Positions 46,361 to 57,898 of a stretch of DNA of 64,000 bases are shown here, one piece after another. A program made the position numbers and the translations under genes. Numbering within the stretch: the first letter of the stretch is position 1; each line of letters begins with the position of its first letter. The notes beneath the pieces are model-generated. The model saw only the letters and a program-made list of their open reading frames with translations, searched no databases and was not told the DNA's origin. This DNA is from Hymenopus coronatus (lineage: Eukaryota; Arthropoda; Insecta; Mantodea; Hymenopodidae), in assembly GCA_030762935.1 (NCBI GenBank), contig CM060893.1, positions 9,840,001-9,904,000 on the forward strand, given 5' to 3'.

Positions 46361-47884
46361 AAATGGAAGAATAATTCAGTTACATCTGATCAACTTTAAG
46401 TAAAAGCTTAATCTCAAGTAATTATTATTCTTTAGAGTTAAACTTTCTTAATCTGCAATATCATAGCTAGCAATATTAAAAACTGCATAAACTTATTCAA
46501 ACAAAAATAATATACAGCATGTGCTTATTAAACTTGGCAAGATATTAATTGCATAGCAAGTGAGACTTGTATCAGATAAACATACTATAAATGGAATATT
46601 TCACCCATTTTGAAGTATGCTGGGAAATTCCTGACTGCCTTCTCAGTCAATCAAGGCAAAAGAAATCTAAGGAATGGGTGAGAGTTCTTCAATGCCATCA
46701 TACATTACCATTTACTCACTCCAAACACAAATGCACTTTCTTAAATTTTTGTGGCCGCTTCCTTTTTATATCAGCTGTTGTGCCTCCTTGAATTATTGTA
46801 TTTTCAGAATTCATTTCCTTTTCCTTTCTTTCATCTCAACTTCTTACACTATTTTATCCAGGGACATTATATCACTGGTTATATATGGGATGGTACATGC
46901 CATGAAGTAGCTCAATCATACCAAAGTGATCTAGTAGCTCCCAGGTAGAAATTGTAGAACAGGCAGAAAGAGTGCCAATAATCAAATCTTTTTCTTTTGA
47001 ACATACAATACAATTACAACTTTTATTTCATGGACATACCAATTTTTTTTAAACAAAACTGACTCTGTCAAGTATTTGCTAACACCATAAGCTTTTTGGA
47101 TTTGACACAGATGCCTAACTCTTGAAGAATGTATTTTACCTACAGATGAACATTGCACTTGAAATGCAAAATTATATATCACATCCCTTGCAAATTTGTA
47201 AGTTATTATCATGACAGACACTTATGCTGCTATCTGGTAAAGCAGGTACATAGGCACCTTCATTTTTCTCTTTCTCATTGTCATAAGATCCAGATGATTC
47301 ACCTGTAAACATATCATCTGAAGGCACATCAATATCCTCAAAATATAATTATAAAGTCTTGCATTTTCTAATTTGAACAGATCGGCTATTGTTACTGCTC
47401 TGCCGCTCACAGAATGGCAGAAGTTTGTTGGGTTCTAGGAGAAATGATTCACTTGGAGTTTTCTCTTACTGATTCAATAAAAATAACCATAATCATTCAG
47501 AGACATCCCTTGAAGACTTGTAGGACCAAAACAAATGATATAATTAGTCTGTTAAGTAATAAAGCATATATAAAATTGTTGCAAACAATGATGGAAGTAC
47601 TCACCATTATACAGAATGCTTAAGTTAAGCAATGACAGGCAAACTTGTCCAAGTTTACAAATGAGTTTAAGGTGTGCTTCATAGTTGCAGCTCCTAGGCA
47701 TGATGTAGCATATTCTTAGATCTATAATTTCTACACAATCTCTAGTTAAGCATTTGTTTGAAACACTTTCGTCACTTTTCAATCTTTGTGAGAGAATAAC
47801 CAAGTCACTGTATCTGGAAATGCTTCAGATAAGCAGGGTTAATCAACAAACATTGAGACTAAATTTTATTTTCTTATTATGCAT
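46361..47884. other. Intron of the zinc-finger gene, nothing recognised
   Basis: Lies between exons 3 and 2. Small open frames on both strands overlap and have no support. Confidence 0.45.
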
Positions 47885-48125
47885 AGTAATTAGGAGAAGT
47901 GTTTCATTTAAATTTTGCAAAATTTATACTCTTCATAAATGGTAATTTTTTACACTTTTTGTGGTCATGCAAATAAGACAGAATTTCAAGGCTATCTCTA
48001 CTATTTGTAGTAAGCAGGAGAAATGCTTCATTTAAACTTTCCAATATTTATAGTCTTCTTAAATGGGAAGTAATTATTCAAATTTTTTTGTGCTCATGCA
48101 AATAAGACAGAATTTCAAGGCCATC
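47885..48125. repeat. Tandem duplication, 129-bp offset
   Basis: Two adjacent diverged units: both contain GGAGAA-x-TG-x-TTCATTTAAA near the start and an exact TCATGCAAATAAGACAGAATTTCAAGGC block at the end (47965 and 48094). The conserved block includes the octamer ATGCAAAT. Confidence 0.8.
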
Positions 48126-48186
48126 ATAGGATGAGAAGCTATTAAAAGATTTGGATTTCACTTTAGTCTACTGTACTCTCTTATTC

Positions 48187-48422
48187 CTTTTTTTTTTTTG
48201 TAGTTTTTAACTACCACTTTTACTACTTGTGGCACCACATGCAATGACACCGGTGATACATGGAATGAAGATGGAGCACCAGAGGAATGCAATGGCAGAG
48301 GAAATTGGAAAACTGGAGAAATCTCACCCTCACTCTGCTTTGTCCACCACAAATCTTACATGTGGTCACTTGGGATGTCTAGGTGAGAGGTGAGTGGTCT
48401 AACCACTTGGCCATGGCGCGGC
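48187..48422 (-). repeat. SINE family B, near full length, minus
   Basis: Minus strand: GGCCGCGCCATGGCCAAGTGG head, ACATGTAAGATTTGTGG, ATTCCTCTGGTGCTCCATC, end GTTAAAAACTAC and an A-rich tail. The B-box region has lost several bases. Confidence 0.85.
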
Positions 48423-48764
48423 CTGTCTTTCACTTATTCTTGTGTATTTGCTAGGAAATGTGAAATAAAGCCATTTCTGATAATATTTACCTCAGTTAAC
48501 ACAAAGTAAACTTAAGAATAAGGTTTTTGTGAAGTTTGTTATGAAACAGGCAAAGAAAGTCAGAGCAATATGATGCATATGATTTTTTTCTTTTTTTGTG
48601 AATTCCCTGATACTGTCTGCACCATGAACTCCTGAAAAGAGTAAGGCTTCATATGTTCTGTTTCACCAGTGGCAGCACTCATCATATCAGTAGATTCATA
48701 CTAATGCAGTAAATTGTAGACCCTACTTGCATTCTGTAAAACACAAACTACAGGTGATGCAAGA
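48423..48764. other. Intron sequence, nothing recognised
   Basis: No feature supported. Confidence 0.4.
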
Positions 48765-49250
48765 GAAGCAGTATGACACAATAAATATGTATGTCTCCAT
48801 TAAAGGAGGATATGCATTCTTGGAATCAGTTATCACCAGTGATGAGTCTTGGTTACATAAAATTTATTCCATATGCAGCATAGGTGGTGATGATATTGTT
48901 TGAATTATTAAATTATTTATCTGCATGCCGTTCCCCCTAGCAACACTGTTACAGGAGCATGCTAAACTGAGGAAGAGCACTTAACAAAACAACTCATACC
49001 CCAAATGGCATCTTAACCATATCTGCTTAATAGACCCAAGCTCATTCTCTGTGACTGTTATTCCCATTTCTAAAACCAAAACTGAGGCATTCAATTTGAG
49101 AACTCTTAAGTCTGCTCAAGAAAAGTGGGGAAATTCTCCATGACATCACAAAGAATATGTTCAAGGTCTGGTAGAAACTATATAAAAGGTGCATTCAGAT
49201 AGGAAGGGACTGCTTTGAAAAAGATCATATAAATAGTGAAATTAAATAAA
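48765..49250 (+). mobile_element. mariner-type transposase fragment
   Basis: Plus strand LESVITSDESWLHKIYS (about 48815-48865) fits the first catalytic Asp block of mariner (TGDE-S/T-W). FKVWxKLYKRCIQIGRDCFEKD near 49155 resembles the C-terminal end. The parts between are unreadable. Old relic. Confidence 0.45.
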
Positions 49251-49469
49251 AAAAGGAGATAAAAATTGTGTCTTTGTTGATGAACTCTCAAATTTATCCA
49301 TTGTATCACTGCAACATCTCTCCAGGAGTAGACTGGCTTATTTATAAGGGTTTAAATAAAATATAAACGATTAGTTTTGTTCACAGCATGTAATTATAAA
49401 AAGAGCACGCTGGAACCTCTAATTGGTTTAAGTGGGAATGAGTTGTTTCTGCAGACCCAGTTAGTTCTG

Positions 49470-49660
49470 TTCAAGATGTCTGAATAAGTGCATCTTTCTT
49501 ATTCTTGAAGGCATGCAATTGGCAGAATATTTGCAGAGACTAGCACCACAGTTTGGTGATTAGACACTCACAAAGGCTCATGTCCTTACTTGGTGTAAGG
49601 TGTTCAAGGAAGCCTGTGAATAGATCGAAAATTAGAGTCAAGTCTCAACTGCCAGCTGTT
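49470..49660 (+). mobile_element. mariner N-terminal fragment
   Basis: MQLAEYLQRLAPQFGD then TLTKAHVLTWCKVFKEACE resembles the mariner N-terminal helix-turn-helix region (QFGD, T-x-x-x-x-x-x-WC-x-x-FK). It follows the C-terminal piece at 48765-49250, so it is either a second copy or a rearranged one. Confidence 0.5.
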
Positions 49661-51119
49661 AACGTTCTTACACTTGTGTATTCTGACATGCGATTTTCTA
49701 CACACACCTACTTAATGCAACAAACATGACCAGCTATAAGTAAGTAAGTAATTCTTCTCCATGGCACCATACATTGAAAGAATACCACTCAGCCAGTCCA
49801 GACTTATGACTCTTAAGCCACTCAAGGAGGCAAATGATTTGAGGATGCTGCAGATCTGGAACACTTCATACAGAATGGATGAAGACATGATCCTTGCTAC
49901 TTTAATGATGAGAATATCAAGAAGGTTTCAATATGTTTGACTGCACGTATTTTCAGACCATGAAATTATGTAAAAAGCAGATAGCACTTTGTTGTTATAT
50001 TACAAGAAAAGAAAAGGCTTGTTTATATTTGATTGATGCTTGCAACAAAGAGAGCAGTTTGAACTTCTTACAGATCCATTCATAGTTTGCTTTCATAATA
50101 AGCTTTATTCATTCTTTTTACTAGCCGCATGCTATAAAATGATATTAACAACAATCTCAGATATATTTATTCCATCTTGCACTAGTTTAAGCAAATCAAA
50201 TCTTTCATAAGTGTAAGGTAATTTAGGTATGATGTGAAATAATTCAGAAAAAATGTTGTAAATTTGCAAGTCCAAAAACTGCTCTAGCTCAGAACACAGC
50301 TCAAGCTTACATATTATTGTAATACAGATTAAAATAAAAATTGAAATTTGGATTAAATCTCAACCTTGCTAATAATTTCAGTTAGTTTTAGCAAAAGAAA
50401 ATAAAAAGCTACTGCATTTCAAAACAAAGTTGACTATTAAATCAACATTATATTATTATGTACGATATATGCATAGACAAATTTGGTTACTGCATTACTT
50501 CTTACAGCTCTGAAAGCAGAAGGCAGCATTTTGTATCACTTAACCATGGTAAGTATATGATAGAAAAACTGTATTAACTAGAAACTCAAAAGTTTTGAGT
50601 TACCTTGAACCTAGAAAACATGTTCTAGAAAAAACTCTATTGGAGATAAATAGGAGAAGAGAAAAAAACTCAAAAATGAAAACTGGTGGAAGTACATATA
50701 GCTCTAATTTTTTACAGGGATACCAGCTGAAGACAATTCACAAAAGTTTACATAGCACGTATTTGTGCTTGAATAACTCAGCTAAACATCTTGGTTTATG
50801 TGACAAATTTTCTCATTTATTTTTTATTTTCTAAAAAAATTGTTATAATCATTTTATTTAAAATACTACATATTTAAAATATTTTCATAAATCACATAGT
50901 ATGTAACTTAAAATTGTTTTAAACAGGCTATGAAATAATCATGCTTACTGAATTCTCTATGATCATTCTTGATTTGGCATAAATTATATAAAGCTGAAAT
51001 TAAGTATGTTTCTTACTATCAATATCAGATTTTGATATAAAATACTACATATTGTTTGTATATCCTTAATGTAACTAAGTCCACAATACTTTATGGGGGA
51101 AACTTTTGTAGCCCCTTAC
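49661..51119. other. Intron sequence, nothing recognised
   Basis: Between exons 3 and 2 of the zinc-finger gene; no supported feature. Confidence 0.45.
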
Positions 51120-51151
51120 CTTGGCGATTTTAGTGAACTTGAGTCCTCATC
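51120..51151 (-). CDS. Zinc-finger gene, exon 2 (32-nt micro-exon)
   Basis: Acceptor TTTATTCTGTTACAG and donor CCAAG then GTAAGG bound a 32-nt exon encoding DEDSSSLKSP plus two bases (AG) of a split Arg codon. Exon 1 ends phase 0 and exon 3 begins with the missing third base, so all three frames agree with no stop. The short acidic/Ser-rich peptide joins the leader to the finger exon. It would be missed by ORF-based annotation. The evidence is splice sites and phase only, but three-way agreement is unlikely by chance. Confidence 0.82.
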
Positions 51152-51928
51152 CTGTAACAGAATAAAAAAAGTGTAGTTGACACACAATCATCTATACAGT
51201 ATTAGCTAAATATCTTACACCATACTTTATCCATAGTTATTGTTTTATTCACTTTAAAACTGGTACATGCCTATTTAGTACAAAATGAAACAAAACTCTG
51301 CCTTTTTTGTATAGTTTCCAGTGTCATTGTAACCAAACCACTCATATTGGTTTTTAGTTTTCAGTATTAATAACTATGCACTCCTTTCCATTAAAAATAA
51401 AGACAGTTGCGATTATCAAAACAAAATAATTCATTATTCTGATGTTTCAATCATTGAATTTTTTCATGCGACAGGTACTTTTCGATCAAACATTTTATGT
51501 TACAAAACATTTTTAGGGAGAATTTTTATATAAATGTAATTCAATTTCAACAATTTCAATTAGTTTTGTAGAATATTAATCCAGTTAATTAGCAATCAGG
51601 ACAGGTTTTTAATGACTTGTGACCCTAAGGGTTTAGAAGAGATATCTATAACTTTATAAATTGAATTTTATCAGGAGGCAAAATCACATAACCATTGACT
51701 TCACCTAACAATCTTATCAGAGCATTAGTATGTTATATATTTGAAAATCCATTGTAGACTCTGGTTTTGTGACTCTTACAAAGAAACTAGAATATTTTTA
51801 AAAACTTTTGCTACACTTATGTTCAATTGAATGTTTTAATCTATCTGGACAAAAGTTTGTATCCTAATACTACTGAATACAATAAAAACCAGAAGCTACC
51901 TTACAGCACTCAGAAATTGAAATTGAGC
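51152..51928. other. Intron sequence, nothing recognised
   Basis: Between exons 2 and 1 of the zinc-finger gene; no supported feature. Confidence 0.45.
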
Positions 51929-52210
51929 GTTATTCATGGACATTCTTTAACTGCTATGATTTTCAGCATCCCATTTTATACTGGATGTGAAAGACCCATT
52001 AATTTTGCTCAGAGGCATCTTTATCATACTTGAGGTTCTTTCATTTGCTGTAAATCTACCACATGTGATCAACACATTTGCTTCCCTTCTGAAGGAAGGC
52101 ATGCTAAGAATTTTTATGCCAGAAAAGATCCATCATCTTCTGCAGGGTTTGAACCAACAACCTTGGGTAGATGAAGTTATCATTGTAACCATTACATCAC
52201 AGAGGGTGAC
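51929..52210 (-). repeat. SINE family A, minus
   Basis: Minus strand: CACCCTCTGTGATGTAATGG head, GGTTCAAACCC-like B box (GGTTGTTGGTTCAAACC), body to the CAGTTAAAGAATGTCC end. Head complete but diverged. Confidence 0.8.
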
Positions 52211-52399
52211 ACTGGTCTCAGAAAGTACCCTTACATTTACGAAGTGTTCAGAAATTATTACAATTGAATTTTTTTAAAAATACTTCTCAATCTACACGTA
52301 TGTTCTCTCATAGGATGATGATTAGTACACTATGCAGATGCTATATGACAGTTATTAACTGTGTAACGAAAGGACAGCACTTGTTTGTTTTTAAGTACA

Positions 52400-52960
52400 C
52401 AAAGCCATGGACAAGACAGAAGGTGTGCCATCATGGGCAAAGATGGATTGCACGCTCTTCTGCAAAGGAAGGGGTCAAAACAGCAGAAATTCATAAATAT
52501 TTTACTGTGGAAAATGATCAAGAATTTCAGGTACAAAGCACCCTAAGATCTGCTGCTAGTGGCCTGGCTATCACAAGGAAACCTGTTATCAACAAAAGGA
52601 TATTCCCTGATACCCTTACATGGCTTAGATACAGGATTCAGCAATGATGAGAGAGAGAGTGATTGAAAAGAGTACTCCTTCTGCACAACAATGTACCAGT
52701 AAAATTGACATCACTGAGATTCATTGTTGCATCACAAATACTCACTGGATCTTTCCTTATTTGATAACATGAATGACATGCTGGGAGGTAAAAGATTCAG
52801 CAACAACCAGGAATTGCGGGCAACTTTCCATGAGTGGATATGCAATATCTCCAAAAAGTGGTTTGGTGCCCAATAAAGAAGTTGTCAGGAAGGTGGCAGT
52901 GAAGTAAGGAAACCTTGTTGGAGAGTATACAAGATTTTTCATGTACATTAATAAATAAGG
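52400..52960 (+). mobile_element. mariner-type relic with internal deletion
   Basis: Plus strand: AKEGVKTAEIHKYFTVEN (52460-52515) fits a mariner N-terminus. Near 52670 RVLLLHNNVPVKLT matches the LLHDNAPVH catalytic block with Asp changed to Asn. MLGGKRFSNNQELRATFHEW (about 52778-52837) matches the C-terminal part. The middle is missing and frames shift. Confidence 0.5.
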
Positions 52961-53138
52961 AATAAAAATTACTATTGTAAAGCATTTCCAAACACCCATC
53001 ATATATTTAAAAATCTGCATTGTTAAAACCTTCTGGGCAGCATGCTCATGATGATGGGCAAAAGAAACAAACCCTGCCATGTTAGTTTTATGCAAAATAA
53101 TCTAATTTATGCAATCTAACGTTATGACACTTTCCAGG

Positions 53139-53158
53139 TAAAAAAAAAAAAAAAAAAA
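53139..53158. repeat. poly-A tract
   Basis: About 19 consecutive A; possibly the tail of an unrecognised retroposed sequence. Confidence 0.6.
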
Positions 53159-53759
53159 GACTAAACTTTGACTTATTGCTTTACCAATGTGAAGTATTCA
53201 AGTTTGGTGCTGATCTAGTACTACAAATAATTTCCGGCAGAATAAATGCTGTATTGATCCAAATACAAGACAATGCTTTTTACCAAAATATTACTGTCTA
53301 GAAGAGGATTCGTTTTGTACACATAATATATATGTTTACCAAAGTCGTAACCAATGAGGCAAATTTTATGCCTTCATTTTGCACTAAAAGATTTGTTGTT
53401 AGTCCGACTAACAACTTTTGTAAAATATGTTATACAATTCTTCTACTGCATTTTGATGATTTTCTTTTAAGTTTAATGATTTGACTTAAACACTGTTAAA
53501 GTTGAAGCAGTGGTGGTTAAGAAATGTGCTCATTACCTCACGGCACTTCTATAGCATCTTGAGGGATCCAAGTTCCCAACAGAATTTACACTGAAGGTTA
53601 CAAAGCTTGTATCATGGTTTTATACTGATTAGCTAAGGAATTTTTGTAGGCAAAATAAGTCAATTTTCTAGAAAGTGTTGGGAAACAGCTGCTTAAGTAG
53701 AAATTAAGCATTCTCTTAAGTGAGTAGGCTTACATCTTTAAACTAAGCTCTCAGAACTT
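53159..53759. other. Intron sequence, nothing recognised
   Basis: No supported feature. Confidence 0.4.
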
Positions 53760-54170
53760 TTTAGTTCTGATCCCTCAAAGCTTATGTTCACAATGCTCAA
53801 CAAATATTTTAATCCTAAGAACACTGTGCTAAATGCTATAAATGAAGGTCTTATGAAGACTGTGTCAGCTGCTGCTTCTAGAATGCAATCACTCAGTGCA
53901 GGTACAATTCTGAAAGTGTACAGGCAGTTGCAAGCTGCAGTCAAGTTGTACTTTCAATTAAGAAGACTGACCTTGTGAAATGCCAACAAGCAATGAATTA
54001 ATTAATCCTGAATTTGCAGCTGCAGCCTTACAAGCAGTATGGATTCTGTGTACCATGGACACAGAACAACTATTTTCACAGTACAGTGAGATTCTAACTG
54101 GCCAAAGACACAATCTAAGCAAAGAAAATTTTTAACTCATGACCACACTATTATTTGAAGTGAGACTCAG
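53760..54170 (+). mobile_element. hAT C-terminal relic
   Basis: MFTMLNKYFNPKNTVLNAIN starts a short frame; after a shift, CTMDTEQLFSQYSEILTGQR then HNLSKENF (54040-54135) matches the hAT dimerisation block, usually V-E-R-S-F-S-x-Y...L. The Arg-Ser of the motif is replaced. 5' part absent. May belong to the same hAT family as 38700-40200. Confidence 0.55.
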
Positions 54171-54179
54171 CAACCAGCC

Positions 54180-54410
54180 ACAATGTGGCCGTGTGGCTAG
54201 ACCACTCACCTCTCACCTAGATGGCCTGGGTTTGTTCCCAAACGGCCGCTTGTGAGATTTGTGGTGGACAAAGTGGTGCAGGTGTGGTTTTCTCCAGTTT
54301 CCCCAGTTAATGCATTCCACCAGTGCTCCATCCCCATTCCATGTATCACCAGTGTCATTGCCTGCAGTGCCACAAATAGTAAAAGTGGGTTTTAACTGCT
54401 ACAGAAAAAA
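54180..54410 (+). repeat. SINE family B
   Basis: ACAATGTGGCCGTGTGGCTAG head, GGGTTTGTTCCC as diverged B box, body and GTTTTAACTGCTACAG end. No target-site duplication found. Confidence 0.85.
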
Positions 54411-54539
54411 ACTCTACATCTCTGGGACAAATTATTGTTAAAAAGCTTTACTTCTATTGACTATATGCTAATTGAGAAAAATTAGCAGAAATAGTATTAT
54501 TACTTGCTTCCTTGTATGCAGAATTTAATAAAAAAATCA

Positions 54540-54965
54540 TCTAGAATAAAGATGTCCTTTAAGGCTATTCCCAGAAAATTCAAGATATACATTTTATTTG
54601 GCAAGTAAATGTCTTAGATTTAAATCAAAATCGTTAGAACCATTTTTAAGAAAATCAAAAACTTTGAAAATTTTCTGATATAAATGGTAGGATAGGGTGG
54701 GGTATTTTCTTGAAAATCTTCATGTTCATCCTTGGAGGATTCCAAACTTAAATGCCAAGTTTGGTTTTTAATGGTCTTTTCGTTTTTGAGCTATGCTGCC
54801 CACAGACTCACACACACGAACATTTTTCTAAAAATTCTTTTTTTGGATTCATGGGGTCTCAAAACATATATTTCTGGTGAAATCTTGGTATCAAATTTTT
54901 TAGTGTAATACAATACCTTCTCTATACACTATGTGCATAGTATGTATATAGAAAGTCAAAAAGGC
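54540..54965. repeat. Dispersed repeat D, copy 2
   Basis: Pairs along its whole length with 61275-61720 (AATAAAG, AGAAAATTCAAGATATA, TTCTTGAAAATCTT, GAGCTATGCT, CAATACCTTCTCTATACACT). No ORF, no inverted termini and no flanking repeats recognised. Confidence 0.8.
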
Positions 54966-55440
54966 TCAGTGACCACACCGTAATTCTTGATAGTTTGCAT
55001 TCTTATGTAAAACTAACATGATTGCTACATTTACTTAATACAGAAAATGTTTGTGTTTAAAACAGCTTATGTATTCAGTAATTTTCACTTTTATCAAACT
55101 TTTGAAATGATACATCGCAAAACAGTTATAAAATTATTTTTATCATACTAAAACCTACTAAAAATAACACTGAAAATCAGAAAAAAACAAACTGAAGTGC
55201 TACAAAAAATAAAACAAGATTTTCCTGTACAGCACATAAGTTCTTCTTGCATAATGCCCATAATTTCTGCTTTATACCCTTCTAAATCGCGATTCTGGCC
55301 TACAATTAAGTTCAGCACAGACACCAATGTTAAAGAGCCTTAATACCTAATCCTCTACCTGCAGTCTTCCAAGACTTATTTTCTAGCAGGTGCATGCTCA
55401 AACACAAAACATTAGCCGAATAACTGCTATAAATAGTTTT
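54966..55440. other. Intron sequence, nothing recognised
   Basis: No supported feature apart from its position before the PLE-like promoter segment. Confidence 0.4.
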
Positions 55441-55500
55441 CTACAAAGTCCGTGCCCATGTCTCAGTCATCTTAAATACCAGGCCATAATATCACGCGAA

Positions 55501-55538
55501 CCAATCAGATGTTAGCTTCATCCCAGCTCTTATAAATA
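55501..55538 (+). promoter_or_regulatory. CCAAT and TATA boxes, PLE terminal-repeat type
   Basis: CCAATCAG at 55501-55508 and TATAAATA at 55531-55538, spaced as in a Pol II promoter; a start about 25-30 bp on would fall just before the hammerhead-like motif at 55572. Promoter then hammerhead is the layout known for PLE terminal repeats. No RT or endonuclease follows. Confidence 0.5.
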
Positions 55539-55567
55539 CCAGTCTCCGCAAGCTCAAACCATCAGTT

Positions 55568-55610
55568 CACCCTGAAGACGAGGAGGATGAACTTCTTCGA
55601 AACGTTGGTG
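55568..55610 (+). ncRNA. Hammerhead-like ribozyme motif, best preserved
   Basis: CTGAAGA (55572-55578) matches CUGANGA. An 8-bp stem (C579/G599 through G586/C592, two G-U pairs) closes a 5-nt loop. GAAAC (55599-55603) and GTT follow, with CACC (55568-55571) able to pair with GGTG (55607-55610) as the third helix. ACGT then serves as an extremely short helix III, as reported for PLE hammerheads. Against the strict consensus there is one extra pyrimidine after CUGANGA, which may pair with the G of GAAA, so cleavage is uncertain. Confidence 0.55.
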
Positions 55611-57599
55611 TCAAGCCAAGTTTTTACCTGGTTTGAAGGCCGAGAAGATTTTGAATTACAGTAAGAATATTACAAAACTTGGCCATCAGGCACATGGTTT
55701 ATTTCCTGGTCATGTACTGTACTGTACACTTGGCTGGTAGTCACATGGCCTGTCACCCAGACACACATGCATAAATGTCAAATAAAATCTCAAATCACAT
55801 TAACAATTAGCAACATAAACCCAAAACATAACTTCTCACAGGAGATGGAAATTCCTGGACAACAGCAACCTTGTATGGTTTGAATTTTATAAGTTTTGTT
55901 GCTTTCTATGCTGAAGCTTTAGAAATGTTAGTTTCTTGTGCAAGATGCCTAAGAGATTTTTGAGGTAACTGTTCTAACCTTTCTCTAATTTCTCCTCTAT
56001 AAGCGCAAGCCTATTTACCTTTCTTTTCTTATCACAAATTGATCCCATAAACCTGAATTTATTTAAAATAAAGAACAGCCTCTCTACTCTGAACACGCAC
56101 AAATTGAATTTAGTTTCATTCCTACAAGATGATGCACATATATATCGTACATGAGCACTCTTCTTGGTACTGTATACTGCATTTGAAAGTCCTTCCAGTA
56201 AAACTTTTAAATATTCCTAATGTTATTCACGTGTGAACTGGACCAGAACAGAAGTAAGACTGACACACATGTGACGACAGAGCAGATGTAGGATGCACAC
56301 ACAGGGAAATACTGTGAAGGTCACATTGGCCATTTCCTGATGGTCAAGTTTTGAAACAAACATATGTACATAAAATTATAGTTTCAAGTGTGAGTTTTTG
56401 GCCAGCATTTTCGTGAACTAAAAAGAGAATAACATTTCCAAGGAAATCACTTACAACAAATATACTCAAAGTAATTCATAACATGAGGATAAAGCAAAAA
56501 CTGAGACTACTTTGGCACAATACCAGGATTACTGCCCTCTTGGCCAATATTTATGAGTAATCGTGGCCTTCACATACAATGAAATTCTTATCTCTGTTAA
56601 AATTGTACAGTCTCGATATAATAGTGGACACTCCAACAAGAAATATCTAAATTTTCTTTAGGAGAAGAAATCATGAGAACAAGTTATAAGATAAAAATAA
56701 AGGAAACAAGACTTATAAAGTATATATACTGTCCCTTCAATTTCTGGTATGAAATGTCTAGGCCAAAAGGAAAAATTTAAATTAGCCAAAAGAAAAAAAT
56801 AAATAAGTAACAAAAGGTTTCAGAAAAGTGGTAATATTGAAAAACATTTTAAATGATATTACCTGAATCACCAAACTTTTATAAAGGCTTATCAGAGAGA
56901 CCATAAGAAAATAAACAAACAAAGTAGCACTATAATAAACACATATAAAATTCTGGAAATAAATCAAAAGCTATAAAGGACATCAAAAATCAAGAACTGG
57001 AAGAATAAGGAAAATATAAGAGAGACTAACAATGTTCAAATTGTAGCTAATGCAAAGAAATTACAAAGTTGTTTAATGATTACTATTTAAATATTGCAAG
57101 TAAACTACTGAACTGCAGAAACATGCCAAGAATAATATCAATATAAATATTTTGCCTGGGCCCTGTGGCCATAATCACAAATATGTGTGTGAACAGCTTA
57201 CTTAAGTCATAGCTGATTGTGGCTGAAGTGGAGCTGTAATGGCTGATTCATGTACGGTCTACCTAGAATAATCTAAGAAAAGATGCTAATATACCATGCT
57301 AATGAGAATGAGAAAGCTAAAACTTGGATAAGTCTTGTTTCCTGTTCCTCTTACCTGGGAAGGCTTTCAACAATTGTGAACTTGCCCTTTGAAGTACATA
57401 TATTTCAACCTGTTATTCTTGGTGCCAGTTAGTGTGAATAAGCCCTAAACCCATCTCTATCTCCATATAAAATAATATCAAATCAGTGTCAATTTTAAAA
57501 TAGGACTTGGAAAACAACAGGTTACCTAACTTTCTAGTATTCTATAGGCTGAATCTCATTCTTAATTAGATAAGCTAGAATGCCATTGTGAATAGATAG
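55611..57599. other. Intron sequence, nothing recognised
   Basis: No exon or repeat recognised. Palindromic CGAAAC-type motifs do not recur here. Confidence 0.45.
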
Positions 57600-57787
57600 T
57601 ATTAAAGCCTGCTTTTATTACGTATGGCACTAATGGCAATGATACACAGAATGAAGATGCAGCACAGATGGAATGCAATGTCAGGGGAAACTGGAGAAAA
57701 CCCGCCCCTGCAATGCTTTGTCATCAAAAATCCCACTGTAATAGCCTTGGTGAGAGACGAGTATAACTACTCGGCCATGGTGCTGCC
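57600..57787 (-). repeat. SINE family B, minus
   Basis: GGCAGCACCATGGCCGAGTAG head (diverged), ATTCCATCTGTGCTGCATC body, end near GCCTGCTTTTATTACG complement. Parts of head and tail are lost. Confidence 0.75.
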
Positions 57788-57898
57788 TCACAATTGTGAA
57801 CATTGGGTATAATTGAAAAACTTCAAAATAACTGATATATCATTCTCTAGGAATTTTTTCAACTAAAATAAAAAATAATGTAATTTTGTGAAACTTAC

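Noticed and set aside
48188..48424. 7-bp CTTATTC near both ends of the SINE B as target-site duplication
   Set aside because: Too short and flanked by mismatches to separate from chance.
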